In this document: piece by piece, positions 7,429-14,861 of the stretch
Numbering within the stretch: position 1 is the first letter of the stretch
Layout of the letters: the number at the start of each line of letters is the position of its first letter
Assembly (NCBI GenBank): GCA_944385705.1
Contig: CALWYF010000011.1
Location: 1 to 51,671, forward strand
Reading direction: 5' to 3'
Length of the DNA: 51,671 nucleotides
From: an uncultured Oscillospiraceae bacterium
GTDB taxonomy: Bacteria; Bacillota; Clostridia; Oscillospirales; Oscillospiraceae
Notes under the pieces: generated by a model
What the model saw: only the letters and a program-made list of their open reading frames with translations
What the model was told of the DNA's origin: nothing
Database searches by the model: none
Program-made: the position numbers and the translations under genes

Positions 7429-9030
7429 TCACATCAAGGGTGACAGGGCCTTCAGGAGAAAGCCCAGCAGCTTTATGCTCAGCTTTTCCCGGCTCATAAA
7501 ATCCGGCAGGACCTGAGCGGAGCGGGCAATGGTGTTTTCCACATCCGCCTTGATATCCCCTATGCAGTCCACCCCGTAGAGATAAGCGGCGCACTCAAAG
7601 TGGTGATACAGGCTGCGGTAGTCCAGATTGATGGTACCCACCACCGCCTTCCTGTCGTCGGAGACAAAGACCTTGGCATGGACGAAGCCCGGGGTATATT
7701 CGTAAATCTTCACCCCGGAGGCCAGCAGAGCGGTATAGTGGGTCTTGGCCAGGGCCCAGGGCATTTTCTTGTCGGGTATGCCGGGCAGCACCAGACGTAC
7801 GTCCACTCCCCGCTCGGCGGCAAATTTCAGGGCCGTCTCCATCTCCCCGTCCAGTATCAGGTATGGGGACATGATATACACATAGTCTCTGGCCCGGTTG
7901 AGAATGTCCATGTACACCCGCTCGCCGGCTTTGTCGCTATCCAGGGGGCAGTCCCCGTAGGGCAGCACATAGCCTTTTGCCTCCTGCCGCGGACGGCAGG
8001 GATAATTAAGATAGCGGTCTATATCCGGCTCTTTTTCATCCACGTTCCACATCTGCAAAAACATCAGGGTAAAGCTCTTTACCGCCTCCCCCTGGAGCAT
8101 GACGGCGGTATCCTTCCAATGGCCGAAACGCTCCCGGCGGTTTATGTACTCGTCCGCCAGGTTCACCCCGCCGGTAAAGGCGGTGTGCCCGTCGATAACG
8201 CAGATTTTTCTGTGGTCCCGGTAGTTGTAGTAGGTGGAGACGAAGGGGGTCATGGGGGCAAACATCTTGCACTGGATGCCCAGCTCCCGGAGACGTTTCG
8301 GATAGTCGGTGGGCAGTGTGGAGAATTCGCAGGTGCCGTCATACATCACCCGGACTTCCACACCCTGGGCGGCCTTTTCTGCCAGGATTTCCAGCACCCG
8401 GCCCCACATCAGACCCTCATCGATGATGAAATATTCCATAAAAATAAAGTGCTCCGCCTGCTCCAGCTGCCGGAGCAGCTCCGCCCACTTGTCCTCGCCC
8501 AGGGGGAAATACTTCACATCGGTGTGCTTGTAGACGGGGAAGCAGCCGCTGCGCCGGAGATAATGGGCCAGGGCGGCGGTGCCGGGGCTCTCTTCCCTCA
8601 GACTCTTTATCACCTCCGGGTCCTGAGTGATGGAATCCCGGGTGCCCTCCATAAGAAATTCCAGGCGCTTTTTCAGAATGCGCATACCCAGATTGCTGCG
8701 GGTATAGCAGTACAGGGGAGCGCCCAGGGCGGGGAAGAGGGCTATTACCAGCAGCCAGGTTATCTTTGCTGAAGCATCGGTGTCGGTGTTGAGCAGGTAG
8801 AGGCTCATAAAGGCGGAAAAACTCAGGGACAGAGCTACAAAATGGGGCAGGTATTCCCGGAGCCAGTAGATGAACGCAAAGGCCAGGAACAGTTGGAAAA
8901 GCAGCAGAAGCACAAAGAGCCCCAGACGGCTGAACACCGCCCGCACCAGACCCTTCTGTCCCTTTTTCAAAAGCCGCAGTCCGGGGCTGCGCTCTTCGTC
9001 CTGATAGCCGATTTTCGTTTTGTCGTTCAT
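7429..9030 (-). CDS. cls: Cardiolipin synthase, phospholipase D superfamily
   Basis: 533 residues. Two N-terminal membrane helices (about 30-100) are followed by two phospholipase D catalytic motifs: HRKICVIDG in the first half and HAKVFVSDD near residue 455. Each has HxKx4D and is followed by the Gly-x-x-Asn stretch. The domain order and length match bacterial ClsA, which joins two phosphatidylglycerol molecules into cardiolipin at the inner membrane. GGAGGAG precedes the ATG. It is monocistronic between its own terminator and a divergent promoter region. Confidence 0.93.
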   Translation of the reverse strand: MNDKTKIGYQDEERSPGLRLLKKGQKGLVRAVFSRLGLFVLLLLFQLFLAFAFIYWLREYLPHFVALSLSFSAFMSLYLLNTDTDASAKITWLLVIALFPALGAPLYCYTRSNLGMRILKKRLEFLMEGTRDSITQDPEVIKSLREESPGTAALAHYLRRSGCFPVYKHTDVKYFPLGEDKWAELLRQLEQAEHFIFMEYFIIDEGLMWGRVLEILAEKAAQGVEVRVMYDGTCEFSTLPTDYPKRLRELGIQCKMFAPMTPFVSTYYNYRDHRKICVIDGHTAFTGGVNLADEYINRRERFGHWKDTAVMLQGEAVKSFTLMFLQMWNVDEKEPDIDRYLNYPCRPRQEAKGYVLPYGDCPLDSDKAGERVYMDILNRARDYVYIMSPYLILDGEMETALKFAAERGVDVRLVLPGIPDKKMPWALAKTHYTALLASGVKIYEYTPGFVHAKVFVSDDRKAVVGTINLDYRSLYHHFECAAYLYGVDCIGDIKADVENTIARSAQVLPDFMSREKLSIKLLGFLLKALSPLM

Positions 9031-9132
9031 GTCTTGCTCTGCTCCTCCGCCCGGTACATGTGATATTGTATATCAGTATACAGCCCCCAGGCTCCAAGTT
9101 CAACTCCCGGTGGGGAAAAATCCATTAAGGCC

Positions 9133-9161
9133 TTGCAAAAAACAGAGTTTTTTGGCATAAT
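9133..9161 (+). promoter_or_regulatory. Sigma-A-like promoter of the HAD phosphatase gene
   Basis: TTGCAA (9133-9138), 17-bp spacer, CATAAT (9156-9161), 25 bases before the start codon. Confidence 0.6.
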
Positions 9162-9185
9162 CTCCGGGAGAAAGAAGTGATGTGA

Positions 9186-10013
9186 ATGCCTATAAAAATA
9201 ATAGCCTTCGACCTGGACGGCACCCTGCTGGACGATAAAAAACAGATATCGGAAGAAAACCTGAAGGCCCTGAAAGCCGCTGCCGCCGCCGGGGCATTGC
9301 TGGTGCCCGCCACCGGGCGGATATATACCGGCATTCCCCAGACCCTGAGAGAGCTGCCGGGGCTGAGATACTGCCTGACCATAAACGGGGCCTATGCCTA
9401 CGACGCCGGAGAGGACAAAAACCTCTACAGCGCCGAGATGCCGGCGGAGCTGTGCCTGCGCCTCATAGAGCACATGGAGAGCCTGCCGGTGATATATGAC
9501 TGCTATCAGGACAACTGGGGCTTTATCTCCCGGCATATGCTGGAGCAGGCGGCGGAATACATACCCGACCCGGGGATACTCAAAATGATGTGGGACCTGC
9601 GCACCCCGGTGGACAGTCTCTATGACACGCTTAAGGAGAAGGGCAGGCCGGTGCAGAAAATGCAGATGCACTTTAAAGACCCGGAGCTGCGCCGCCGGGA
9701 ACTGGAGCTGCTGCCCCGGCTCTTCCCGGAGACGGCGGTGTCCTCCTCACTGCCCTGGAACATTGAGATAAACAGCATTGACGCCACCAAGGGCAAGGCT
9801 TTGAAAAATCTCTGCTCCGCCTTGAATATAGACTTGAAGGATACCCTGGCCTTCGGCGACGGCACCAACGACCTGGACATGATAAGGACCGCCGGAGTGG
9901 GCGTGGCCATGGGCAACGCCGTGGATGAGCTGAAACAGGCCGCCGACTGGGTGGCTCCAACAAATATGAAAAACGGCGTGGCCACCGGTATCTACCGCTT
10001 CATGGAGCTGTAA
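9186..10013 (+). CDS. Cof-type HAD-IIB phosphatase
   Basis: 275 residues. HAD motif I DLDGTLLDD (residues 9-17), motif II in PATGR, motif III lysine in TKGKAL and motif IV GDGTNDLDM mark an active haloacid dehalogenase hydrolase with the large C2B cap typical of the Cof/YidA group. These enzymes dephosphorylate sugar phosphates, FMN or pyridoxal phosphate in the cytoplasm. The next gene is a pyridoxal/pyridoxamine kinase, so a role in B6 phosphate balance is possible, but that rests on context only. The gap to it is about 95 bases. Confidence 0.9.
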   Translation: MPIKIIAFDLDGTLLDDKKQISEENLKALKAAAAAGALLVPATGRIYTGIPQTLRELPGLRYCLTINGAYAYDAGEDKNLYSAEMPAELCLRLIEHMESLPVIYDCYQDNWGFISRHMLEQAAEYIPDPGILKMMWDLRTPVDSLYDTLKEKGRPVQKMQMHFKDPELRRRELELLPRLFPETAVSSSLPWNIEINSIDATKGKALKNLCSALNIDLKDTLAFGDGTNDLDMIRTAGVGVAMGNAVDELKQAADWVAPTNMKNGVATGIYRFMEL

Positions 10014-10109
10014 GGACAACTGACCTTATAAAAATGCCTTAAACTGGGGATTGATAACAAGGCCGGTCTTGACTAAGATATAGCCGAAATCCCTTAGGAG
10101 GCATGAACA

Positions 10110-10937
10110 ATGAAGAGAGTAGTTACTTTGCAGGACATATCCTGCCTGGGCCGCTGCAGCATCACCGTAGCCCTGCCGGTCATTTCCGCCATGGGCGTGG
10201 AGTGCGCCATAGTACCCACGGCGGTGCTGTCCACCCATACGATGTTCAAGGGCTTTACCGTCTGCGACCTGTCGGACCAGATAGAGCCTATCACCCGCCA
10301 CTGGCTCAGCCAGGGCATAAAATTCGACGCGGTTTACACCGGTTACCTGGCCAGCGAGGACCAGTGCGGCCAGACGGTGGACTTTATAAAGAGCTTCAAG
10401 ACCGGGGACAATATGGTCATTGTGGACCCGGCCATGGCCGACCACGGCAAGCTCTATCCCGCCTTCGGCCCGGACTTCCCCAAGGCCATGGCAAAGGTCT
10501 GCGGCCAGGCCGATCTGATACTGCCCAACCTCACCGAGGCGGCTTTCCTTACCGGTACCCCTTATCAGGAGCGGTGGAGCGAGGCTGAGGTGAAGCAGCT
10601 TCTGGAAAAGCTCCTGGCTCTGGGCTGCAAGTCCGCAATGATAACCGGCTACGGCGGCGCTGATGGCAAGACCGGCTTTGCCGCCATGGACAGTGAGGGC
10701 CGGACCCTCAGCTACAGTCATACCCTGCTGCCGGTGAGTTACCACGGCACCGGGGACATCTTCAGCTCCGCCGTGGTGGGAGGCCTGATGCGTGGCCTGA
10801 GCCTGAGAGAGGCCGGCGTTATTGCTGCGGATTTTGTCTCCCGCTGCATAGAGTACACCTCAGCCCAGCCCAACGCCCCCTGGTACGGCGTGGAGTTTGA
10901 GGCCCTGCTGCCGGAGCTGATGGAGAAGCTTAAGTAA
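10110..10937 (+). CDS. pdxY: Pyridoxamine/pyridoxal kinase
   Basis: 275 residues, preceded by AGGAGGC. It begins KRVVTLQDISCLGRCS, the clostridial pyridoxamine kinase opening, and ends with the ribokinase-like anion hole GTGDIFSSAVVGG (catalytic Asp in GTGD). LPNLTEAAFLTG and DPAMADHGKLYP are conserved PdxY/PdxK stretches. It phosphorylates vitamin B6 vitamers with ATP in the salvage pathway. Downstream lies a hairpin without a T-run and then the structured repeat element. Confidence 0.9.
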   Translation: MKRVVTLQDISCLGRCSITVALPVISAMGVECAIVPTAVLSTHTMFKGFTVCDLSDQIEPITRHWLSQGIKFDAVYTGYLASEDQCGQTVDFIKSFKTGDNMVIVDPAMADHGKLYPAFGPDFPKAMAKVCGQADLILPNLTEAAFLTGTPYQERWSEAEVKQLLEKLLALGCKSAMITGYGGADGKTGFAAMDSEGRTLSYSHTLLPVSYHGTGDIFSSAVVGGLMRGLSLREAGVIAADFVSRCIEYTSAQPNAPWYGVEFEALLPELMEKLK

Positions 10938-10954
10938 ATAAAAAGAGACAACAC

Positions 10955-11203
10955 GGCGGCGGGAGAAATCCCGCCGCTCAGCTTGTGGAAGAAGACCAAG
11001 TCTTCTTCCACAAAAAAGATTGCACTGCGCTCCATGCCTCGGTTGTACGCCGAGGGCGTTCAATTCGACACTTCGCTCCGTGAGAAGTGTTTTCTGCGAC
11101 GCACATGTCGCCGCAGAAAACGATTGTATTTATTTTTTCGCTGAGGCGAAAAAACTCTGCGAGGCTTTTTCTACAGTCTAGGCGGCGGGAGAAATCCCGC
11201 CGC
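10955..11203. repeat. Hairpin-rich intergenic element flanked by two copies of a terminator stem
   Basis: This 353-bp gene-free gap (10938-11290) is bounded internally by two identical GGCGGCGGGAGAAATCCCGC-type stems (10956-10977 and 11182-11203, 9 bp, GAAA loop). Between them lie further inverted repeats: 10984-11012 (13-bp perfect stem, loop CAA), 11037-11055 (CCTCGG/CCGAGG), 11068-11090 (ACACTTC/GAAGTGT), 11090-11120 (TTTTCTGCG/CGCAGAAAA) and 11133-11154 (TTTTTTCGC/GCGAAAAAA). There is no ORF. It looks like a small non-autonomous repeat inserted into, or duplicated with, the pdxY terminator. Confidence 0.6.
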
Positions 11204-11214
11204 TGATTTTTTTT
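11182..11214 (+). terminator. Intrinsic terminator (second stem copy)
   Basis: A 9-bp GC stem with GAAA tetraloop followed by TGA and eight T (11207-11214). This copy keeps the T-run; the copy at 10956-10977 lacks it. Confidence 0.8.
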
Positions 11215-11224
11215 GGAAAGGCAT

Positions 11225-11254
11225 GTATAATATTCCTGAGCATAGGCCAAAATA
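11225..11254 (+). promoter_or_regulatory. Sigma-F (forespore) promoter of spoIIQ
   Basis: GTATA (11225-11229), a 15-bp spacer and GGCCAAAATA (11245-11254). This matches the Bacillus sigma-F consensus GYATA-N15-GGnnAnAnTR at every defined base. It lies 36 bases before the start codon. No sigma-A hexamers compete at this position. Confidence 0.75.
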
Positions 11255-11290
11255 GCCTCGTAAACCAATACTTTACGGAGGTTTTGAACT

Positions 11291-12064
11291 ATGAGCAGCA
11301 ACAGCTCCGGCAAGAGGCTGGAGGGATTTTTTACCGGAAAGGGCTTCTACATAGTCCTTTTCCTGTGCGCCGCAGTGATCGGCGTGTCGGCCTGGATGAT
11401 GGCCGCCGGGAATGAGACTATGGAAGACCTGAACAAGACCAACGATATCAGCCTGGAGAACAAGAGGGTGGAGACCATCATCGTGCCGCCCCAGACCAGC
11501 AAGGAGCCGGAAGCTTCCGACACCGCCGGGACGGAGACCCAGCCCCAGCAGGACACCTCCGCCCTGCCTCAGCAGCAGGAGGAGAACGCTGCCGACACCA
11601 TGACCGAGGATCTGACCCAGGTCTGGCATGAGGGGGACGTAATGGAGGTCATGGCCCCGGCCTATATCTGGCCCGTCCAGGGCGAACTGGAGCGAAAGCA
11701 CCAGATGGACTCCCTGGCCTACGACGTGACCATGCGGGACTGGCGCACCCATGAGGGTATAGATATCAGCGCCGCCCTGGGCACTACCGTCACCGCCTCC
11801 CACTCAGGTACGGTGTCGTCCGTAGAGAACGACGACCTCTACGGCACGGTGGTGACCATTGACCACGGGGACGGCAGCAGCAGCGTTTACGCTAACCTTG
11901 CGGATACCCCCACGGTGAGCGTGGGAGATTGGGTGGACAGCGGCAGCGTCATCGGCTCCGTGGGCACCACCGCCCTGTGTGAGATCGGCCAGGGTACCCA
12001 CCTGCACTTTGCCGTCTATGTGGACGGCCAGAGCGTGGACCCCCTGACTTACCTGCCCGCATAA
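11291..12064 (+). CDS. spoIIQ: SpoIIQ-type M23 (LytM) peptidase, forespore
   Basis: 257 residues. A short cytoplasmic head, one membrane helix (about 20-38), a Gln/Glu/Pro-rich linker and a C-terminal LytM/M23 domain (about 125-257) match SpoIIQ. The zinc residues His154 and Asp158 (THEGID) and His237/His239 (GTHLHF) are all present, as in clostridial SpoIIQ and unlike the degenerate Bacillus subtilis protein. In the family, SpoIIQ bridges the intermembrane space with SpoIIIAH during engulfment. CGGAGG precedes the ATG. The sigma-F promoter just upstream supports the assignment over a housekeeping M23 peptidase. Confidence 0.82.
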   Translation: MSSNSSGKRLEGFFTGKGFYIVLFLCAAVIGVSAWMMAAGNETMEDLNKTNDISLENKRVETIIVPPQTSKEPEASDTAGTETQPQQDTSALPQQQEENAADTMTEDLTQVWHEGDVMEVMAPAYIWPVQGELERKHQMDSLAYDVTMRDWRTHEGIDISAALGTTVTASHSGTVSSVENDDLYGTVVTIDHGDGSSSVYANLADTPTVSVGDWVDSGSVIGSVGTTALCEIGQGTHLHFAVYVDGQSVDPLTYLPA

Positions 12065-12093
12065 GAAAAAACCGGAAAAATTGTGGTTTTAAA

Positions 12094-12128
12094 AGGCCGG
12101 GTTTCGGATTGCTTCCGAGACCCGGCCT
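12094..12128. terminator. Hairpin after spoIIQ
   Basis: A 15-bp stem (12094-12108 with about 12113-12128, one G-U pair) around AGGCCGGGT. No T-run follows on plus; TTTT follows on minus. Probable spoIIQ transcript end. Confidence 0.55.
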
Positions 12129-12133
12129 GAGAC

Positions 12134-12377
12134 TGTCAAAAAACTTATGGTATAAGTATAGACAATAGAGCAGCGGGGGAGCGCGAGGGGGCAAGACCCG
12201 CCTCGCAGTACAATAACCCGCCACAGAAAAGCCTTGATTTACAAGGCTTTTTGAGCGCAGCAGCATTTTGCCAAGGGCAAAATGCTTGGCGGGAGAAGCG
12301 CAGTCAAAAAAGCCTGGGAGGGCTTTTTTGACAAGCTGCCGCAGCCCGGAGAATAGCTTCTCCGGGCTGCGGTTTTT
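12134..12377 (+). ncRNA. Hairpin-array region, possible structured non-coding transcript
   Basis: This part of the 449-bp gap 12065-12513 has a weak promoter-like pair TGTCAA (12134-12139)-17-TATAGA (12157-12162), then consecutive stems: 12183-12206 (GCGAGG/CCTCGC), 12227-12251 (AAAAGCCTTG/CAAGGCTTTT), 12262-12286 (11-bp perfect, loop AAG), 12303-12332 (12-bp perfect, GTCAAAAAAGCC) and the terminator at 12339-12377. There is no ORF. It may be a roughly 210-nt RNA gene or a decayed repeat carrying several terminators; the sequence alone cannot decide. Confidence 0.35.
12339..12377 (+). terminator. Strong intrinsic terminator
   Basis: A perfect 15-bp stem CCGCAGCCCGGAGAA (12339-12353 with 12358-12372), loop TAGC, then five T. 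Confidence 0.88.
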
Positions 12378-12421
12378 GATTTTGTTAGCCTGCCCGCAGG
12401 CAGAGCAACTTAATGTTTATT

Positions 12422-12483
12422 AAGAATTATTTATCGTTTTTCGATAAATAATTCTTGACAAGCGATATCAGCCGTGCTATGCT
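12422..12483 (+). promoter_or_regulatory. Promoter with overlapping palindromic operator, DUF2975 operon
   Basis: TTGACA (12455-12460), 17-bp spacer, TATGCT (12478-12483). A perfect 15-bp inverted repeat AAGAATTATTTATCG (12422-12436) / 12442-12456 with loop TTTTT runs into the first bases of the -35. Binding there would block polymerase, so it is a likely autorepressor site for the HTH protein encoded at 12974. Confidence 0.75.
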
Positions 12484-12513
12484 CCAGGTACGGAAAAGGA
12501 AGGGAGCGATGGT

Positions 12514-12963
12514 ATGAACTGGAGCAAGGACAAGAGCATAGTCCTCTCCCAATTTTGTGTTTGCGCCTTTGGACTGCTGCTGGCGGTGCTGGATGTTTTC
12601 GGCTACTGGCTGGTGGGCTTCTTCATCCAGCTGAGGAATATGAACTGGCAGCTGGGGGCGGTGATACTGGCGGCGGTATATGTGTGCAGCATCTTTGCCT
12701 GGATGGTGCTGTGGCGGCTGTGGAAGCTGCTGGGGAATATAAAGGCGGCAAGGGTCTTCATCCCGGAGAATATAGGCCACATGCGCACCGTCAGCTGGTG
12801 CTGCGCCGCAGTGGCCCTGGTATGCCTCCTGGCAAGTCTGGCATACCTGCCCTTTTTCATCTGCGCCATGGCCTCGGCCTTTATGGCCCTGATAGTCCGT
12901 ATAGTGAAAAACGCCTTCCAGCAGGCCCTGCTGATGAAGGACGAACTGGACTTTACGGTGTGA
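12514..12963 (+). CDS. DUF2975 family membrane protein
   Basis: 149 residues with four predicted membrane helices (about 12-34, 47-70, 92-115, 118-140) and the family-typical LMKDELDFTV end. The ATG is preceded by AAGGAAGGGAG. DUF2975 proteins are regularly encoded just before a small YozG-type HTH protein, as here (10-base gap), and function is unknown. The pair probably senses something at the membrane and regulates its own operon through the palindrome over the -35. Confidence 0.8.
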   Translation: MNWSKDKSIVLSQFCVCAFGLLLAVLDVFGYWLVGFFIQLRNMNWQLGAVILAAVYVCSIFAWMVLWRLWKLLGNIKAARVFIPENIGHMRTVSWCCAAVALVCLLASLAYLPFFICAMASAFMALIVRIVKNAFQQALLMKDELDFTV

Positions 12964-12973
12964 GGGCGGGCCT

Positions 12974-13180
12974 ATGGAAATACTTGTGAACCTGGACGTG
13001 ATGATGGCAAAGCGGAAAATATCCGCAACGGAGCTTGCCCAGCGGATAGATATAAGCCCCGCCAATCTCTCCATTTTGAAAAACAACAAAGCCCGGGCCA
13101 TACGCTTTTCCACCCTCATGGCCCTGTGCCATGAGCTGCAGTGCCAGCCCGGGGATATACTGGAATTTATCGACGACTGA
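12974..13180 (+). CDS. YozG-family Cro/CI-type transcriptional regulator
   Basis: 68 residues, essentially one helix-turn-helix domain (residues 8-62: MAKRKISATELAQRIDISPA, then NLSILKNNKARAIRFSTL and CQPGDILEF), matching the short HTH_26/YozG group. Such proteins are partners of DUF2975. It lies 10 bases after the DUF2975 stop and 10 bases before the next gene. The operator at 12422-12456 is its most likely target. Confidence 0.85.
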   Translation: MEILVNLDVMMAKRKISATELAQRIDISPANLSILKNNKARAIRFSTLMALCHELQCQPGDILEFIDD

Positions 13181-13190
13181 GGAGGCGGAC

Positions 13191-14456
13191 ATGGATGACA
13201 ACAATTTGAAGGAAAAGCCGGGCTTTTCCCTGAGACCCGGGGAGCTTGCCTGCGCTTTGCTCATGTACCCTGCGGCTTACATATATACCGTGTTTTTCGG
13301 CTCGAGAAACGACAGGCTATGGTTCGGCGTTTTCGTACTGCTGTTCATAGCCATAACTGAGATACTGAACCGGGGCAGACCCCACCCGAAAGAGAGCTGG
13401 GTGTGGCTGGGCTGCGTGCTGCTGATGAGCGCCTGCGTCGCTTTCGGCTGGGGCCGGGTATGGGAATACGGACTGACCATGCTCATGGTACACCCCCTGG
13501 CGGTGTGGTGGGTCCTGAGCCGCAGCGGCCGCCTTGCGGAGGGAGAGAGCGGACACCTGCTGCCCCTGGACGCCGCAAACGGTTTCTTTACGATACCCTT
13601 TGGAAATTTTGCCCTGCGCATTCGCTGCATTGTCCAGGGTCTGAGAGGCCGGGACCGGGGAGAGAGCAGGGATAAAAAACGGCCCTGGGCGGCGCTGCTG
13701 GCAGTGCTGGCGGCTCTGGTACTGCTGAACGGAGCCCTCACGGAACTTGCGGAGGCCGACCAGGGCTTCGGCAAGCTTACGGCGGATATCCTGGACCTGT
13801 TCAGCTTCGACCTGGGCGACCACTTTGCCACCTATGTCTTCCGCTTTATAGTCAGTCTGCCGGTGGGCGCCTGGCTCTTTGGCCTGATAGCCGGGAGCCT
13901 GCGCAGCGATGAGGAGAAGCTCCGGGCCCAGGCTGCGGCGGTGAACGGATTCCTGCCCAGGCTGAGGACGGTGCCGGAGCGGCTGTGGACCGTGGTGATG
14001 GCGGTGTTTGCGGCAGTGTACATTCTCTTCTTTGCGGTGCAGAGCAGCTACCTTTTCGGGGCCTTCAGCCGGACTCTGCCGGAGGACTTTACCGTGGCCC
14101 AGTACGCCCGGGAGGGCTTCTTTGAACTGTGCCGGGTGATGGCCATCAACTTCAGCCTTCTCTACCTGGTGAGCCGCAGCAGCGCAAGGCCTCTGAGGGA
14201 GGACAGGGTGCAGCGCATCGCCGCAACTCTTCTCATTGCTGCGGGCATGGTCTTTGCGGTGATAGCCATGTCAAAGCTGGTACTGTATATAATGTGCTTC
14301 GGCTTTACCCCCAAGCGGCTGCAAAGCAGCTGGCTGGTGCTGCTGCTGTTCATGGGCTGCGCCGCCTGCCTTTACAGCCTGTGGACGGGGAAGAAGAGCT
14401 TCAAATACTGGATGATGTACGGGGCGGTGAGCCTGGCGCTGCTGCATCTGTATTGA
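13191..14456 (+). CDS. Polytopic membrane protein, DUF4153/DUF4173-like
   Basis: 421 residues from ATG 13191 with GGAGG 6 bases upstream; upstream in-frame Met codons lie inside the HTH gene. About ten hydrophobic segments. AQYAREGFFELCRVMAINFS is close to the YxxYARxGFFEL motif of DUF4153/DUF4173 proteins. Function is unknown. It is third in the operon behind DUF2975 and the HTH gene, so it may be the main regulated product. Confidence 0.7.
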   Translation: MDDNNLKEKPGFSLRPGELACALLMYPAAYIYTVFFGSRNDRLWFGVFVLLFIAITEILNRGRPHPKESWVWLGCVLLMSACVAFGWGRVWEYGLTMLMVHPLAVWWVLSRSGRLAEGESGHLLPLDAANGFFTIPFGNFALRIRCIVQGLRGRDRGESRDKKRPWAALLAVLAALVLLNGALTELAEADQGFGKLTADILDLFSFDLGDHFATYVFRFIVSLPVGAWLFGLIAGSLRSDEEKLRAQAAAVNGFLPRLRTVPERLWTVVMAVFAAVYILFFAVQSSYLFGAFSRTLPEDFTVAQYAREGFFELCRVMAINFSLLYLVSRSSARPLREDRVQRIAATLLIAAGMVFAVIAMSKLVLYIMCFGFTPKRLQSSWLVLLLFMGCAACLYSLWTGKKSFKYWMMYGAVSLALLHLY

Positions 14457-14468
14457 GGAGGTGGGAAA

Positions 14469-14771
14469 ATGCTGCCTGTGCTTTTGCCTCTCATAGCCTT
14501 TGCCCTGCCGGTCTTGGTCATAGTCCGCAATGAAAAGCGGCCGGTGGGTCGCCCCTGGCTCTTTTCCCTGGGCAGCTTTGCCGCCGCTCTGGGGGCCCTG
14601 TGCCAGGAGCTGTGGGTATTCAGCCGCCGGGCGGAGAACGGGGATGTCTCCGGCATACTGGACACCGCCGGGGCAGTGCTGGTCATAGGAATAGGGATAA
14701 GTCTCATTTGCCTGGTGCTGAATCTCATAGCCCTGGGCCTGAGCTACGGCGACGGCGAAAGCTCCTGCTGA
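14469..14771 (+). CDS. Small membrane protein, unknown function
   Basis: 100 residues with three hydrophobic stretches (about 3-18, 31-46, 65-92). GAGGAGG precedes the ATG and the gap to the upstream gene is 12 bases, so it is the last member of the DUF2975 operon. No family recognised. Confidence 0.65.
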   Translation: MLPVLLPLIAFALPVLVIVRNEKRPVGRPWLFSLGSFAAALGALCQELWVFSRRAENGDVSGILDTAGAVLVIGIGISLICLVLNLIALGLSYGDGESSC

Positions 14772-14799
14772 AAAGTCTTGTAAAGCAAAGGAATCGCTC

Positions 14800-14828
14800 T
14801 TGCATTTGTCGGAGGTATTCGGTACAAT
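14800..14828 (+). promoter_or_regulatory. Sigma-A-like promoter of the MATE gene
   Basis: TTGCAT (14800-14805), 17-bp spacer, TACAAT (14823-14828), 34 bases before the start codon. Confidence 0.7.
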
Positions 14829-14861
14829 ACAAGGGCGATTTTTTGTTTTTTCGAGGTAATT

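Noticed and set aside
10955-11203. Insertion sequence
   Set aside because: No transposase ORF or remnant fits in about 200 bp, and no typical terminal inverted repeats of a known IS family are seen.
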